Of a DNA stretch of 33,328 nucleotides, positions 7,964 to 16,395 are shown in pieces. Under the pieces are notes generated by a model that saw nothing but the letters and a program-made list of their open reading frames with translations, had not been told where the DNA came from and did not search any database. Every line of letters begins with the position of its first letter. Positions within the stretch are counted from its first letter, which is position 1. Origin of the DNA: Flavobacteriales bacterium BRH_c54 (GTDB lineage: Bacteria; Bacteroidota; Bacteroidia; Flavobacteriales_E; Vicingaceae); assembly GCA_000961845.1 (NCBI GenBank), contig LADZ01000022.1, positions 1-33,328 on the forward strand. Reading direction: 5' to 3'. A program made the translations under genes and the position numbers.

Positions 7964-9381
7964 TATTTAGTAGTGTTAGGTCCTAAAAAAGAGGTTTCAT
8001 TTTCATGAATAAGCTCTCCTCTATTGTAAATACCAATTTTAATAGTGGTAGATTTTTCTTTCAAATCCTCTTTTAAGATATTTACAAAAAATGCTTGTTG
8101 GTTGCTTTTTCCTTTTTCAAGTCTTAAAGTATCCATTCCAACCATTTTTATTTCACCATCCATGTTTTCAAGTTCAAAGGTAAGCTTTAAATCTTTATTG
8201 GATTTATTTACCACTTTAACATTATATAAGTTACTGATAAAGCCATTTTCTTGTTCTTGATACAACATTCCCGGAGTTCTTAAAATACTAGCCTCCATAC
8301 TTCCTCTCAAGGTAAACAAATAAATAATAAATCCAACAAGAATAATTAACACGGCTGTATATGCCTTGGCTCTTGTAGTAAAAAATTGTCTTTTATTTTC
8401 GGCAATTGCATTTTCGGAATCAATTCTAATTAAGCCTTTTTCAAGTCCAACATTTTCCATCATGTAATCGCAAGCATCTATACATGCTGTACAATTAATA
8501 CATTCTAATTGCGTACCATTTCTAATGTCAATTCCTGTGGGACAAACATCTACACATTGATGACAATCTATACAATCTCCTTTATTTTCTGATGCTCTGT
8601 CTTCATTTTTCTTGAATTTAGCTCTTTTTTCTCCACGAATATAATCGTAAGCTACTACCAAAGAATTCCTATCGAGCATAACACCTTGTAACCTACCGTA
8701 AGGACAAACTATCAAACAAACCTGCTCTCTAAACCATGCAAATACAAAGAAAAATACCCAGCTAAAAACTAGTATGGAAATAAAGCCTACAAGATGTTCC
8801 TGAATAGGAGATGTTTGAATTCTTACCAACTCATCTGAACCAATAATATACGCCAAAAAAGTATGGGCTATAATTACTGATATTAAATAAAACAAGCTAT
8901 ATTTAAAAACTCTTTTAACTATTTTTTGAGTGTTCCAAGCTTGTTTTTTTAATTGAATTTGTTGTTTATAATCGCCATCTATCCAATACTCAATTTTTCT
9001 AAAAACCATTTCCATAAAAATGGTTTGCGGACAAATCCACCCACAAAAAACCCTACCATAAACAGCAGTAAACAGCACGATAAAAATAACCATGGTTATC
9101 ATTATCAAAGCAAAGAGAAAAAAATCCTGCGGCCAAAAAACCTGACCAAATAACACAAACTTACGCTCAATAATATTGAACATTAAAAGCGGCTCACCAT
9201 CAATTTTTATCCACGGATTAGCAAATAATATAATTAACAGTAAGTAACTTAAATAAGTTCTGTAGTTGGTAAACTTACCTTTAGGCTTTTTTGGAAAAAG
9301 CCATTTCCTTTTCCCCTCATCATCAACTGTTGTAATTCTGTTTCTGAATGAAGCATTATCGTTTGATGTATTTGCTTCCAT
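7963..9381 (-). CDS. ccoG: cbb3 oxidase accessory protein CcoG (FixG/RdxA), polyferredoxin
   Basis: A 472-aa membrane iron-sulfur protein. Helices lie near 43-58, 85-107, 162-182, 197-216 and 338-357. Between them is the CGWICPQT motif (C113, C117) and VCLIVCPYGRLQG (C222, C226). The ferredoxin region carries two full 4Fe-4S ligand sets, C270/C273/C276/C280 and C294/C297/C300/C304. The C-terminal about 110 residues form an Ig-like extracytoplasmic domain typical of CcoG. The family is implicated in Cu(II) reduction during copper insertion into the CcoN active site. It starts 21 bases after ccoP and overlaps ccoH by one base. All expected ligands are present. Confidence 0.96.
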   Translation of the reverse strand: MEANTSNDNASFRNRITTVDDEGKRKWLFPKKPKGKFTNYRTYLSYLLLIILFANPWIKIDGEPLLMFNIIERKFVLFGQVFWPQDFFLFALIMITMVIFIVLFTAVYGRVFCGWICPQTIFMEMVFRKIEYWIDGDYKQQIQLKKQAWNTQKIVKRVFKYSLFYLISVIIAHTFLAYIIGSDELVRIQTSPIQEHLVGFISILVFSWVFFFVFAWFREQVCLIVCPYGRLQGVMLDRNSLVVAYDYIRGEKRAKFKKNEDRASENKGDCIDCHQCVDVCPTGIDIRNGTQLECINCTACIDACDYMMENVGLEKGLIRIDSENAIAENKRQFFTTRAKAYTAVLIILVGFIIYLFTLRGSMEASILRTPGMLYQEQENGFISNLYNVKVVNKSNKDLKLTFELENMDGEIKMVGMDTLRLEKGKSNQQAFFVNILKEDLKEKSTTIKIGIYNRGELIHENETSFLGPNTTK

Positions 9382-9402
9382 TTTACTTAAAATTTATTGG
9401 TA

Positions 9403-9996
9403 TTAATTCACTTTTTCGCCCTGAGGCTCTTTTCCACCCTCTACATTTTTACCTGCAAACTCGTTCAAAATATAACTAGCAACATTTTGCATTTGTTCTG
9501 GGTTTAATTGTGCTTCCCAAGGAATCATACCTTTTTCAGGAACACCATATTTAACCACTTTAAAAACTTCATTAATACTGTTTCCGTGTATCCAATAATC
9601 ATCGGTAAAATTTGGTCCTACTCCACCACCACCATTTACGGCATGACAAGCAACACAGTTTTTTTCATAAATAGCTTTACCATCTGCTAATTTATCAGCA
9701 TCTGTAACTAATACAACTGTATTTTCATCTACAGCAGCACCATGTTCTTTTTGGTAAGCTTCAATTTTTTCTGCAGCTACAGCATATTCTGCTTTTAACT
9801 CATCTTGCTGCTTAAATTTTCCCATTCCAAAAAACATAATAACGTATATTATTGAAAAAATTATTGTTCCATAGAACATGTACAGCCACCATGGCGGAAG
9901 TGCGTTATCTAATTCAATTATACCATCATATTCATGGTCTGTAACGTTACTATCCAAACCTTCAATTATTTCTGATTTTTCGATTTTATTTTCCAT
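9403..9996 (-). CDS. ccoP: cbb3 oxidase subunit CcoP, single-haem form
   Basis: A 197-aa membrane-anchored cytochrome c. The N-terminal CcoP domain has the motif HEYDGIIELDNALPPWW (21-37), followed by one membrane helix (about 38-58). After an alpha-helical linker comes one class I cytochrome c domain: haem site CVACH (C114, C117, H118), GVGPNF (126-131) and the probable axial methionine M157 in KGMIPW. Canonical CcoP subunits of Proteobacteria are about 300 aa with two such domains. Here there is room and sequence for only one. It takes electrons from soluble or membrane cytochromes to CcoO/CcoN. It is 19 bases from ccoQ upstream and 21 from ccoG downstream. Confidence 0.94.
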   Translation of the reverse strand: MENKIEKSEIIEGLDSNVTDHEYDGIIELDNALPPWWLYMFYGTIIFSIIYVIMFFGMGKFKQQDELKAEYAVAAEKIEAYQKEHGAAVDENTVVLVTDADKLADGKAIYEKNCVACHAVNGGGGVGPNFTDDYWIHGNSINEVFKVVKYGVPEKGMIPWEAQLNPEQMQNVASYILNEFAGKNVEGGKEPQGEKVN

Positions 9997-10015
9997 GATT
10001 CCTTAGTTATAAGCG

Positions 10016-10198
10016 TTATTTTTTTATATTATCATCTTCTAGTGGTAACTTTTCCATATAATCTACATATTGTTTTTTGGTAGTTATTACCCAAACTAAC
10101 AATCCGATAAAAAAGAGGAAAAAGATAACCAGTGAAATAATTGGAAAGATTTCTATCCCTCCAATTGTTTCCATATTATGTTTTATAAATTTTAGCAT
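10016..10198 (-). CDS. ccoQ: cbb3 oxidase small subunit CcoQ-like
   Basis: A 60-aa single-span protein. A short N-terminal helix is followed by a hydrophobic stretch at about 17-43 and a charged cytoplasmic tail containing KKQYVDYMEKLPLEDD. Size, topology and position between ccoNO and ccoP fit CcoQ, which stabilises the oxidase. Sequence identity within CcoQ is always low, so the call rests mostly on position. The 19-base gaps on both sides indicate cotranscription. Confidence 0.85.
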   Translation of the reverse strand: MLKFIKHNMETIGGIEIFPIISLVIFFLFFIGLLVWVITTKKQYVDYMEKLPLEDDNIKK

Positions 10199-10217
10199 AG
10201 CTTTATTTTTTTCTGAA

Positions 10218-12344
10218 TTATTTTTCTACGTCTGCTCCTAACCTTTGTAAGTAAGCAATAAGAGCAATAATTTCTTTATTAGCATCCGCTTTCTCAATTC
10301 CCTCAGTTTTTAGTTGCTCTGCTATTTCATTGGCTTGTTTTTTCAAATCTTCAATAGCTTGTTGGTCATAACCTTCCGCATAAGGAACTCCCAGCGTTTG
10401 CATTGCTCTAATTTTTGCAGGCGTACTTTCTATGTCTATGTCTTTTTCTAACATCCAAGGATAAGAAGGCATAATAGAACCTGGCGACATACTTGTTGGG
10501 TTTTCCATGTGGTTATAATGCCAAGAGTGAGATTTTCTTAACTTTTTAGAACCTTCTCTAGCCAAATCCGGCCCTGTTCTTTTCGAACCCCACTGGAACG
10601 GATGGTCATAAACAAATTCACCAGATTTTGAATAATCCCCATATCTTTCCACCTCATGTCTGAATGGTCGAATCATTTGTGAGTGACAATTATAACATCC
10701 TTCTTTCACATAAATATCTCTACCTTGTAATTCAAGAGGTGTATATGGTTTTACTGCCTCAATGGTTGGCACATTAGATTTTACCAAGAAGGTAGGCACC
10801 ATTTCTACAGCTCCTCCAATTAATATTACAATTAATGAAAATATTAACAATTTAACTGGCTTTCTTTCAATAACTCTATGCCAGTGTTCTCCTTTATGAG
10901 GAGCATAAACAGGTTCTAAAGCAGGAGCTTCGGCAGCTTCATTATTTACAAACTGACCTTGTTTTACAGTTTTAATGATGTTATAAATCATCAATAATAC
11001 TCCAACTAAATACAATGTTCCTCCAATACTTCTAGTCATATACATAGGAACAATCTCTGTAACTGTTTCTAAGAAGTTAGGATATTTTAAATATCCATCA
11101 GTAGTAAACTCTTGCCACATTAAATATTGTGTAAATCCTGCAAAGTATAATGGCACAGCATAAACTAATATCCCTATAGTTCCTACCCAAAAGTGAACTC
11201 CGGCCAATTTTTCAGAATATAATTTAGTATTAAACATTCTAGGAATAAGCCAATACAACATCCCAAAAGTTAGGAATCCGTTCCAACCCAACGCTCCAAT
11301 ATGAACGTGTCCAACCGTCCAATCTGTATAATGACTAATCGCATTTACACTTTTTAACGATAACATTGGACCTTCAAAAGTTGCCATACCATAAGCAGTA
11401 ACTGCAACCACAAAGAATTTCAATACAGCACTATCTCTAACTTTATCCCAAGCACCACGAAGTGTTAATAATCCATTAATCATACCTCCCCAAGATGGAG
11501 CAATAAGCATTACCGAAAACACCACACCTAACGTTTGAGCCCACTCCGGTAGAGACGTATATAATAAATGGTGAGGTCCGGCCCAAATATATAGGAATAT
11601 TAACGCCCAAAAGTGAATAATAGATAGTTTATAAGAGTAAACCGGTCGTTGTGCTGCTTTTGGCAGAAAATAATACATTAATCCTAAATAAGGCGTTGTT
11701 AAAAAGAAAGCAACAGCATTATGTCCGTACCACCATTGTACTAACGCATCTTGAACACCTGCATACCATGAGTAACTTTTCATAAAGCTTACAGGCAATT
11801 CAAAGGAATTTACAAGGTGCAAAACTGCCACAGTCACAAAAGTGGCTATGTAAAACCAAATGGCAACATACAAATGTCTTTCTCTTCTTTGTAATATAGT
11901 TGCAAACATGTTCCATCCAAAAACTACCCAAATTAAAGTAATAGCTATATCTATTGGCCATTCTAATTCAGCATATTCCTTTCCGGTTGTAAACCCTGCT
12001 AATAAGGTTATTGCTGCGGAGACAATAATTAACTGCCATCCCCAGAAATTGATTAAACTTAATGTATCACTCCACATCCTAGTCTTAAGCAACCTTTGTA
12101 AAGAGTAATAAACCCCGGTAAAAATTCCATTACCCACAAATGCAAAAATTACTGCATTGGTATGCAAAGGTCTGGTTCTACCAAAGGTGGTAAACTCATA
12201 ATTAAAATTTAATGCCGGAATATACATTTGAAGTGCTACAAGCAATCCAACTAACATTCCTACTACGCCCCAAAAAATAGTTGCATAAGCGAATAGTTTT
12301 ACGATCTTATTGTCATAAAAAAACTTTTCTGTTTGCTGTGTCAT
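10218..12344 (-). CDS. ccoNO: Fused cbb3 cytochrome oxidase subunits I and II (CcoN-CcoO)
   Basis: A 708-aa fusion. Residues 1 to about 465 are the catalytic CcoN subunit with 12 helices; residues about 490-708 are the membrane-anchored monohaem cytochrome CcoO. In CcoN the low-spin haem b ligands H61 and H348 (in VGHVHIG), the high-spin b3 ligand H346, the CuB ligands H208, H258 and H259 (in YIWAGPHH) and the cbb3-specific cross-linked tyrosine Y252 are all present. In CcoO the haem site is CYNCH (C550, C553, H554) and the probable axial methionine is M625 in GSIMPSYP. The enzyme reduces O2 with high affinity and pumps protons. The fusion is frequent in Bacteroidota. It follows ccoS by 12 bases. 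Confidence 0.97.
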   Translation of the reverse strand: MTQQTEKFFYDNKIVKLFAYATIFWGVVGMLVGLLVALQMYIPALNFNYEFTTFGRTRPLHTNAVIFAFVGNGIFTGVYYSLQRLLKTRMWSDTLSLINFWGWQLIIVSAAITLLAGFTTGKEYAELEWPIDIAITLIWVVFGWNMFATILQRRERHLYVAIWFYIATFVTVAVLHLVNSFELPVSFMKSYSWYAGVQDALVQWWYGHNAVAFFLTTPYLGLMYYFLPKAAQRPVYSYKLSIIHFWALIFLYIWAGPHHLLYTSLPEWAQTLGVVFSVMLIAPSWGGMINGLLTLRGAWDKVRDSAVLKFFVVAVTAYGMATFEGPMLSLKSVNAISHYTDWTVGHVHIGALGWNGFLTFGMLYWLIPRMFNTKLYSEKLAGVHFWVGTIGILVYAVPLYFAGFTQYLMWQEFTTDGYLKYPNFLETVTEIVPMYMTRSIGGTLYLVGVLLMIYNIIKTVKQGQFVNNEAAEAPALEPVYAPHKGEHWHRVIERKPVKLLIFSLIVILIGGAVEMVPTFLVKSNVPTIEAVKPYTPLELQGRDIYVKEGCYNCHSQMIRPFRHEVERYGDYSKSGEFVYDHPFQWGSKRTGPDLAREGSKKLRKSHSWHYNHMENPTSMSPGSIMPSYPWMLEKDIDIESTPAKIRAMQTLGVPYAEGYDQQAIEDLKKQANEIAEQLKTEGIEKADANKEIIALIAYLQRLGADVEK

Positions 12345-12356
12345 AATTTATAAAGT

Positions 12357-12524
12357 TTATTTTGATTGATTTTTTGTTTCTTTTATCTCATCATCAAAAA
12401 GCATTCGCATTGATGGTGTATAATCATCTTCGTATTGCCCATCTTTTACAGACCAAACAAATGCTACCAGAAAACTGATAGCTACCGCTAAACTTACAAT
12501 GATTAATATAAATAGTACGCTCAT
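12357..12524 (-). CDS. ccoS: cbb3 oxidase maturation protein CcoS
   Basis: A 55-aa protein that begins MSVLFILIIVSLAVAISF, with one N-terminal membrane helix, then the CcoS signature FVWSVKDGQYEDDYTPSMR and a short polar tail. The stop codon is at 12357-12359. CcoS is required for cofactor insertion into the oxidase. The gene lies between ccoI and ccoNO, as is usual, and starts 93 bases downstream of the ccoI stop. A candidate FNR-regulated promoter lies directly upstream (12534-12577), with a predicted leader of only about five bases. Length and motif are normal for the family. Confidence 0.93.
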   Translation of the reverse strand: MSVLFILIIVSLAVAISFLVAFVWSVKDGQYEDDYTPSMRMLFDDEIKETKNQSK

Positions 12525-12533
12525 AATTTTCGG

Positions 12534-12577
12534 TAAAAGTATTACGAGTAAACTTAAAAAAACATGACTTTTGTCAA
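12534..12577 (-). promoter_or_regulatory. Candidate FNR-type promoter of ccoS-ccoNOQPGH
   Basis: The palindrome ATGACTTTTGTCAA lies at 12564-12577 (read on the minus strand TTGACAAAAGTCAT). It is close to the FNR/CRP-family consensus TTGAT-N4-ATCAA. Exactly 22 bases downstream is TACTTTTA (12541 down to 12534), one mismatch from the Bacteroidota -7 box TAnnTTTG. The palindrome centre would fall near -41.5, the class II activator position. The transcript start would be about five bases before the ccoS ATG. Confidence 0.6.
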
Positions 12578-12617
12578 ATTAACTAATGTCTTTTGGTGTT
12601 TCATTTTATGTTTCAAA

Positions 12618-15029
12618 TCAATCTACTTTCATCAACTTAGCAGAAAGGTTGGTTGCAACAGTTACAAAAACCACCACTGTAATTGAGCTCAAAGGCATTA
12701 AAATAGCTGCTAACACAGGAGACATTAAGCCTTGTACTGCAAAACTTAATCCCACAATATTGTATAAAAACGAAATAATAAAACTTGCAATAACTATATT
12801 GATACTCGTTTTGGCATACTTAAAAAACAAAGGTAATTTCTCAAAAACTTCAGCATCTAAAATGGCATCACATGCCGGAGAAAATGTATTTATATCTTCA
12901 GAAATAGAAATACCTACATTGCTTTGTTTTAAAGCCCCGGCATCATTTAATCCATCACCAATCATAGCTACTTTTTCATTTTGCTGTTGTAGTTCTTTAA
13001 TGTACCTAAGTTTTTGCTCGGGAGTTTGATTAAATAAAAAAGTATTTTCTTTAGAAAAATACACCAACAACCTTTGCTGTTCACTATCATTATCTCCCGA
13101 TACTAAATGGAGCTTAAAATATTGTTGCAACTGATTGATTACTTTTTTTAGGTTTTTTCTGTACGCATTTTCTAACTGAAACCTTCCTAATAATTTATTG
13201 TCAATTTTTACATAAACTACAGATGTTGTTGCAGCATCTTCTTTTGTAGTTTCAACAAAATTGGCAGAACCTATTTTCACCTTTTTTCCATTTACTGTTG
13301 CAACAATTCCTTTACCCAACACTTCTTCAAAATCTTTTGTTTCTATTATTTGGTAATTTTCTAATGTTGAAAAAACTAATTTACTAAGTGGATGTGATGA
13401 TTGTCTTAATAACGAAGCTACCGCATTTAATTCATCGTTATTCATTTGCTCTCCAATATAAGAAATAGAGGAATTTGCTGCCTGCGTAAGTGTTCCTGTT
13501 TTATCAAAAACTATCGTGCTAATTTTTGCTAGTTGTTCTATAACAGATGCATTTTTAAGATACAATTTATTTCTACCGAAAATTCTCAACACATTTCCAA
13601 AAGTAAATGGTGCGGATAAAGCCAACGCACAAGGGCAGGCAATAATTAAAACCGATGTAAAAGCATGTATAGCAATTTTCTTATCAATATTCCACCAATA
13701 AAACAAGCTGCCCAAGGCTATTACAATAATTATTAAGGTAAAATACTTACTAATGACATTAGTTATTCCTGCAAACTGATCCTGATTTTGTTTGGTAAAA
13801 GCTTCATCATTCCACAATTGAGTTAAGTAAGAATTAGAAATTTCTTTCAGTACTTTTAATTGTATGGCTTCTCCTTTTTGTTTTCCTCCGGCATAAATTT
13901 TTGTACCCACTTTAATCTCCACTGGTAAGGATTCACCTGTAACAAAACTATTATCAATTTTTGCTTCACCTGCTGTCAATTGTGCATCTACTGGAATAAT
14001 CTCATTATTTCTTATTAAAATAACATCGCCTTTTTTAAGTTCAGAAACAGCAATACTCACTTCCTCTCCACTTTCTTTAATAATGGTTGAAGATATTGGA
14101 AAATAAGATTTATAATCCCGCTCAAAAGATAGTACTGCATAGGTTTTTTGCTGAAAGACTTTTCCCAACAACATAAAAAAAATCAATCCTGCCAACGAAT
14201 CTAAATATCCCGCTCCTTGGTGAGTTACAATTTCATAAACACTTCTGAAAAACAGCGCTATTACTCCCAACACAATGGGAATATCTATGTTAATGGTTTT
14301 ATGTTTTATAGCTACCCATGCCGATTTTAAATAATCTGATGCACTATACACCAACACAGGGAAGGAAAGTAAAATATTGATGTATCCAAAGAATTTGGCA
14401 AAAGAAAGTTCTTTTATGTCGTCTAGTCCAAAATATTCGGGCAAACTCAGCATCATAATATTACCAAAAGCAAATCCGGCAATACCTAGCTTATACACTA
14501 AACTTCTGTCTATTTTATACTTTTTATCTTTTGATGTATCTGAGAAATTAATTTCAGGCTCGTAACCTATTGAAGCCAGTAATTCCACCAATTGCCTTAA
14601 CGAAAGTTGATGATAATTGAAAGACAGTTTAAGTTCTTTTTTTAGAAAGTTAATTCTCGATGAAAATACATGTGGATTTAGTTTGTATAAATTCTCTAAC
14701 AACCAAACACAAGAACTACAATGAACTTGTGGTAAATAGAAAGTAACCAACATTCTTTCCTCATCTTTAAAATCAATTAATTTTTCTACTATTTCTTGAT
14801 TTTCGAGGTACTCGTGTTTTTTAGAAACATTTTTTGGCGGAGAAATTCCAGGTGTTTTTTCTAAATCATAATAATTACATAAATCATTCTGATTAAGAAT
14901 TTCATAAACAGATTTACACCCTACGCAACAAAAAGACTTACTATCGAAAACCAATGTTTCTTCCAAACAATCTTCACCACAATGGTAACAAGTCGTTTTT
15001 TGCTTTGTATACGTTTTTTCTGCTTGCAT
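12618..15029 (-). CDS. ccoI: Copper-translocating P1B-type ATPase CcoI (FixI)
   Basis: An 803-aa pump that exports copper to the periplasm for assembly of the cbb3 oxidase. Order of parts: an N-terminal cysteine-rich metal-binding segment (C14/C17 and C34/C35/C38), a heavy-metal domain with CSSC (C104, C107), eight membrane helices, actuator motif TGES (364-367), the ion-binding CPC (465-467), phosphorylation site DKTGTLT (D509), HP (546-547) and the hinge GDGLNDAGAL (691-700). The N-terminal cysteine domain and the setting beside ccoS and ccoN separate it from general CopA pumps. Its start at 15029 would give an almost leaderless mRNA from the candidate FNR-type promoter. The 93-base gap to ccoS contains a second such promoter. 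Confidence 0.95.
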   Translation of the reverse strand: MQAEKTYTKQKTTCYHCGEDCLEETLVFDSKSFCCVGCKSVYEILNQNDLCNYYDLEKTPGISPPKNVSKKHEYLENQEIVEKLIDFKDEERMLVTFYLPQVHCSSCVWLLENLYKLNPHVFSSRINFLKKELKLSFNYHQLSLRQLVELLASIGYEPEINFSDTSKDKKYKIDRSLVYKLGIAGFAFGNIMMLSLPEYFGLDDIKELSFAKFFGYINILLSFPVLVYSASDYLKSAWVAIKHKTINIDIPIVLGVIALFFRSVYEIVTHQGAGYLDSLAGLIFFMLLGKVFQQKTYAVLSFERDYKSYFPISSTIIKESGEEVSIAVSELKKGDVILIRNNEIIPVDAQLTAGEAKIDNSFVTGESLPVEIKVGTKIYAGGKQKGEAIQLKVLKEISNSYLTQLWNDEAFTKQNQDQFAGITNVISKYFTLIIIVIALGSLFYWWNIDKKIAIHAFTSVLIIACPCALALSAPFTFGNVLRIFGRNKLYLKNASVIEQLAKISTIVFDKTGTLTQAANSSISYIGEQMNNDELNAVASLLRQSSHPLSKLVFSTLENYQIIETKDFEEVLGKGIVATVNGKKVKIGSANFVETTKEDAATTSVVYVKIDNKLLGRFQLENAYRKNLKKVINQLQQYFKLHLVSGDNDSEQQRLLVYFSKENTFLFNQTPEQKLRYIKELQQQNEKVAMIGDGLNDAGALKQSNVGISISEDINTFSPACDAILDAEVFEKLPLFFKYAKTSINIVIASFIISFLYNIVGLSFAVQGLMSPVLAAILMPLSSITVVVFVTVATNLSAKLMKVD

Positions 15030-15036
15030 ATAAATG

Positions 15037-15080
15037 CAAAATTCAGTGGTTTTAATTTATAAAACCATGAATTTTGTCAT
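15037..15080 (-). promoter_or_regulatory. Candidate FNR-type promoter of ccoI
   Basis: The palindrome ATGAATTTTGTCAT at 15067-15080 (minus strand ATGACAAAATTCAT) matches the ccoS-side box at 12 of 14 positions. As at ccoS, exactly 22 bases separate it from a -7-like box, GAATTTTG (15044 down to 15037), one mismatch from TAnnTTTG. The implied start of transcription is within a few bases of the ccoI ATG. The shared geometry is the main support. Confidence 0.58.
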
Positions 15081-15108
15081 TTTATTTTTGAGGGAAACAC
15101 TGCTTAAA

Positions 15109-16395
15109 TTATTTATTCATTAAGCGAATGGTTCCATTATGATGATATGCTTTTCCACTTACATCATAAGTTACCACTTTCCATAAGTAAATATCGTTTG
15201 GAAGTTGTTCTCCTGAGTTGTTTAGCTTACCATTCCATGGTTTAGATTTATCAGTAGTTTCATAAATTAACTTGCCGCTTTTATCGGTAATAATCATTTT
15301 GAAATTTACATCCCAACCTAATAATGCTTTAGGAATAAATGTTTGATTTTCTTCAATAGAACTATTAGGAATAAATCCTGATGGAGCTAACAAATCCATA
15401 TCTAAGGTAATTTCCACAGATTTAGTAAACTCCACATAACAACCTGATTGGTGAGTAAGCATTAGTGTTACATCATAAGTTCCTTTGTCTTCAAAAACAA
15501 AACTTGGTGTTACTTCTGTAGATGTTCTTCCATCATTCGTTTTCCACAAATAAGCGCTAATGTTTTGGTTTTCTGTTTTAAGCGTTGTGGCGGGATAAGA
15601 AAATTTATTTTTATCGTGAGCTAATGCCTCTTCTGTATAAGTAAAATCTTTAGTTGGTGTTGGAAGAATGGTTACACTTCCTACATCTTCAACTGTTTTT
15701 TGTTTGGTTTCATTGTTTACAACAGTTAATGTTACCTCATAATTTCCTGCTTTATCATATACATGATGTGGTTGTGCATTATTTGATGTTGTTCCATCAC
15801 CAAAATCCCATAAATAAGATGGGTTATAAGCATTAACTTTTGATTTGAATACTACTTGCTGACCTAAACATACTGTTGAGCTCAACACTTCCGCCTGTAC
15901 ATTTAAATCTGCAACAGTGTTGTTATTGTTTTCAGGCGTTTTATTATCAACTATTTCTTTTTGTTTAATATCTTCAACCAACAAAGGTGTTTTTTCTTCC
16001 GATAATTGCTCTGTTATTTTTTCATCAATAACTTGAGTTTGGTTAGCATGATTTTCCTGAATATTATTTTCGTTGTTGGTAGTATTAATAGTTGTATTAT
16101 TTGTATTGGAAGTTTCTTCCTTAATTAAAGGAGCTTGTTCGTTAGTATTAACTTCTGTTGAATAATTTTCTATACTATTTTTATCATCCATATTATTATT
16201 GGAGATAAAGTAAGCAGAAACAGCTACCACAGCAACAACTGAAGCTGCAATAGCAATATTTTTAATGTATTGAACATTTTTTAACGAATTTAATTTAGCA
16301 TCCATCTCATTCCAATGGGCTTCATTAAAAGGAACTTCGTGTTGTTCAATTTTGTCTTTTATTAATTTTTCGAATTTATCCATGTTTTTGGGCAT
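15109..16395 (-). CDS. Anti-sigma-like membrane protein with two PKD domains and a CHU_C-type C-terminus
   Basis: A 428-aa protein. Residues 1-44 are a charged helical region like those that open Bacteroidota anti-sigma and ECF-linked membrane proteins (DKFEKLIKDKIEQHE, HWNEMDAKL). One membrane helix spans about 45-64. A low-complexity Asn/Thr/Glu linker (70-160) follows. PKD domain 1 lies at about 165-245 (YLWDFGDGTT), PKD domain 2 at about 248-330 (YLWKTNDGRT). The C-terminus (331-428) resembles the gliding-motility CHU_C domain (DKSGKLIYET, PWNGKLNNSG, DIYLW, GTIRLMNK). Its gene overlaps the sigma factor gene by 20 bases. A second ATG at 16383 (Met5) is an equally good or better start. I infer an extracytoplasmic sensor that holds the sigma factor; this is not proven. 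Confidence 0.85.
   Translation of the reverse strand: MPKNMDKFEKLIKDKIEQHEVPFNEAHWNEMDAKLNSLKNVQYIKNIAIAASVVAVVAVSAYFISNNNMDDKNSIENYSTEVNTNEQAPLIKEETSNTNNTTINTTNNENNIQENHANQTQVIDEKITEQLSEEKTPLLVEDIKQKEIVDNKTPENNNNTVADLNVQAEVLSSTVCLGQQVVFKSKVNAYNPSYLWDFGDGTTSNNAQPHHVYDKAGNYEVTLTVVNNETKQKTVEDVGSVTILPTPTKDFTYTEEALAHDKNKFSYPATTLKTENQNISAYLWKTNDGRTSTEVTPSFVFEDKGTYDVTLMLTHQSGCYVEFTKSVEITLDMDLLAPSGFIPNSSIEENQTFIPKALLGWDVNFKMIITDKSGKLIYETTDKSKPWNGKLNNSGEQLPNDIYLWKVVTYDVSGKAYHHNGTIRLMNK

Noticed and set aside
9403-9996. Frameshift explanation for the short ccoP
   Set aside because: The frame is complete with a proper C-terminal helix and stop, and the next gene begins 21 bases later, leaving no remnant of a second haem domain.
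12586-13029. 147-aa open frame on the plus strand opposite ccoI
   Set aside because: It is a shadow of the ccoI frame with low-complexity composition and no recognisable domain; ccoI is certain on the other strand.
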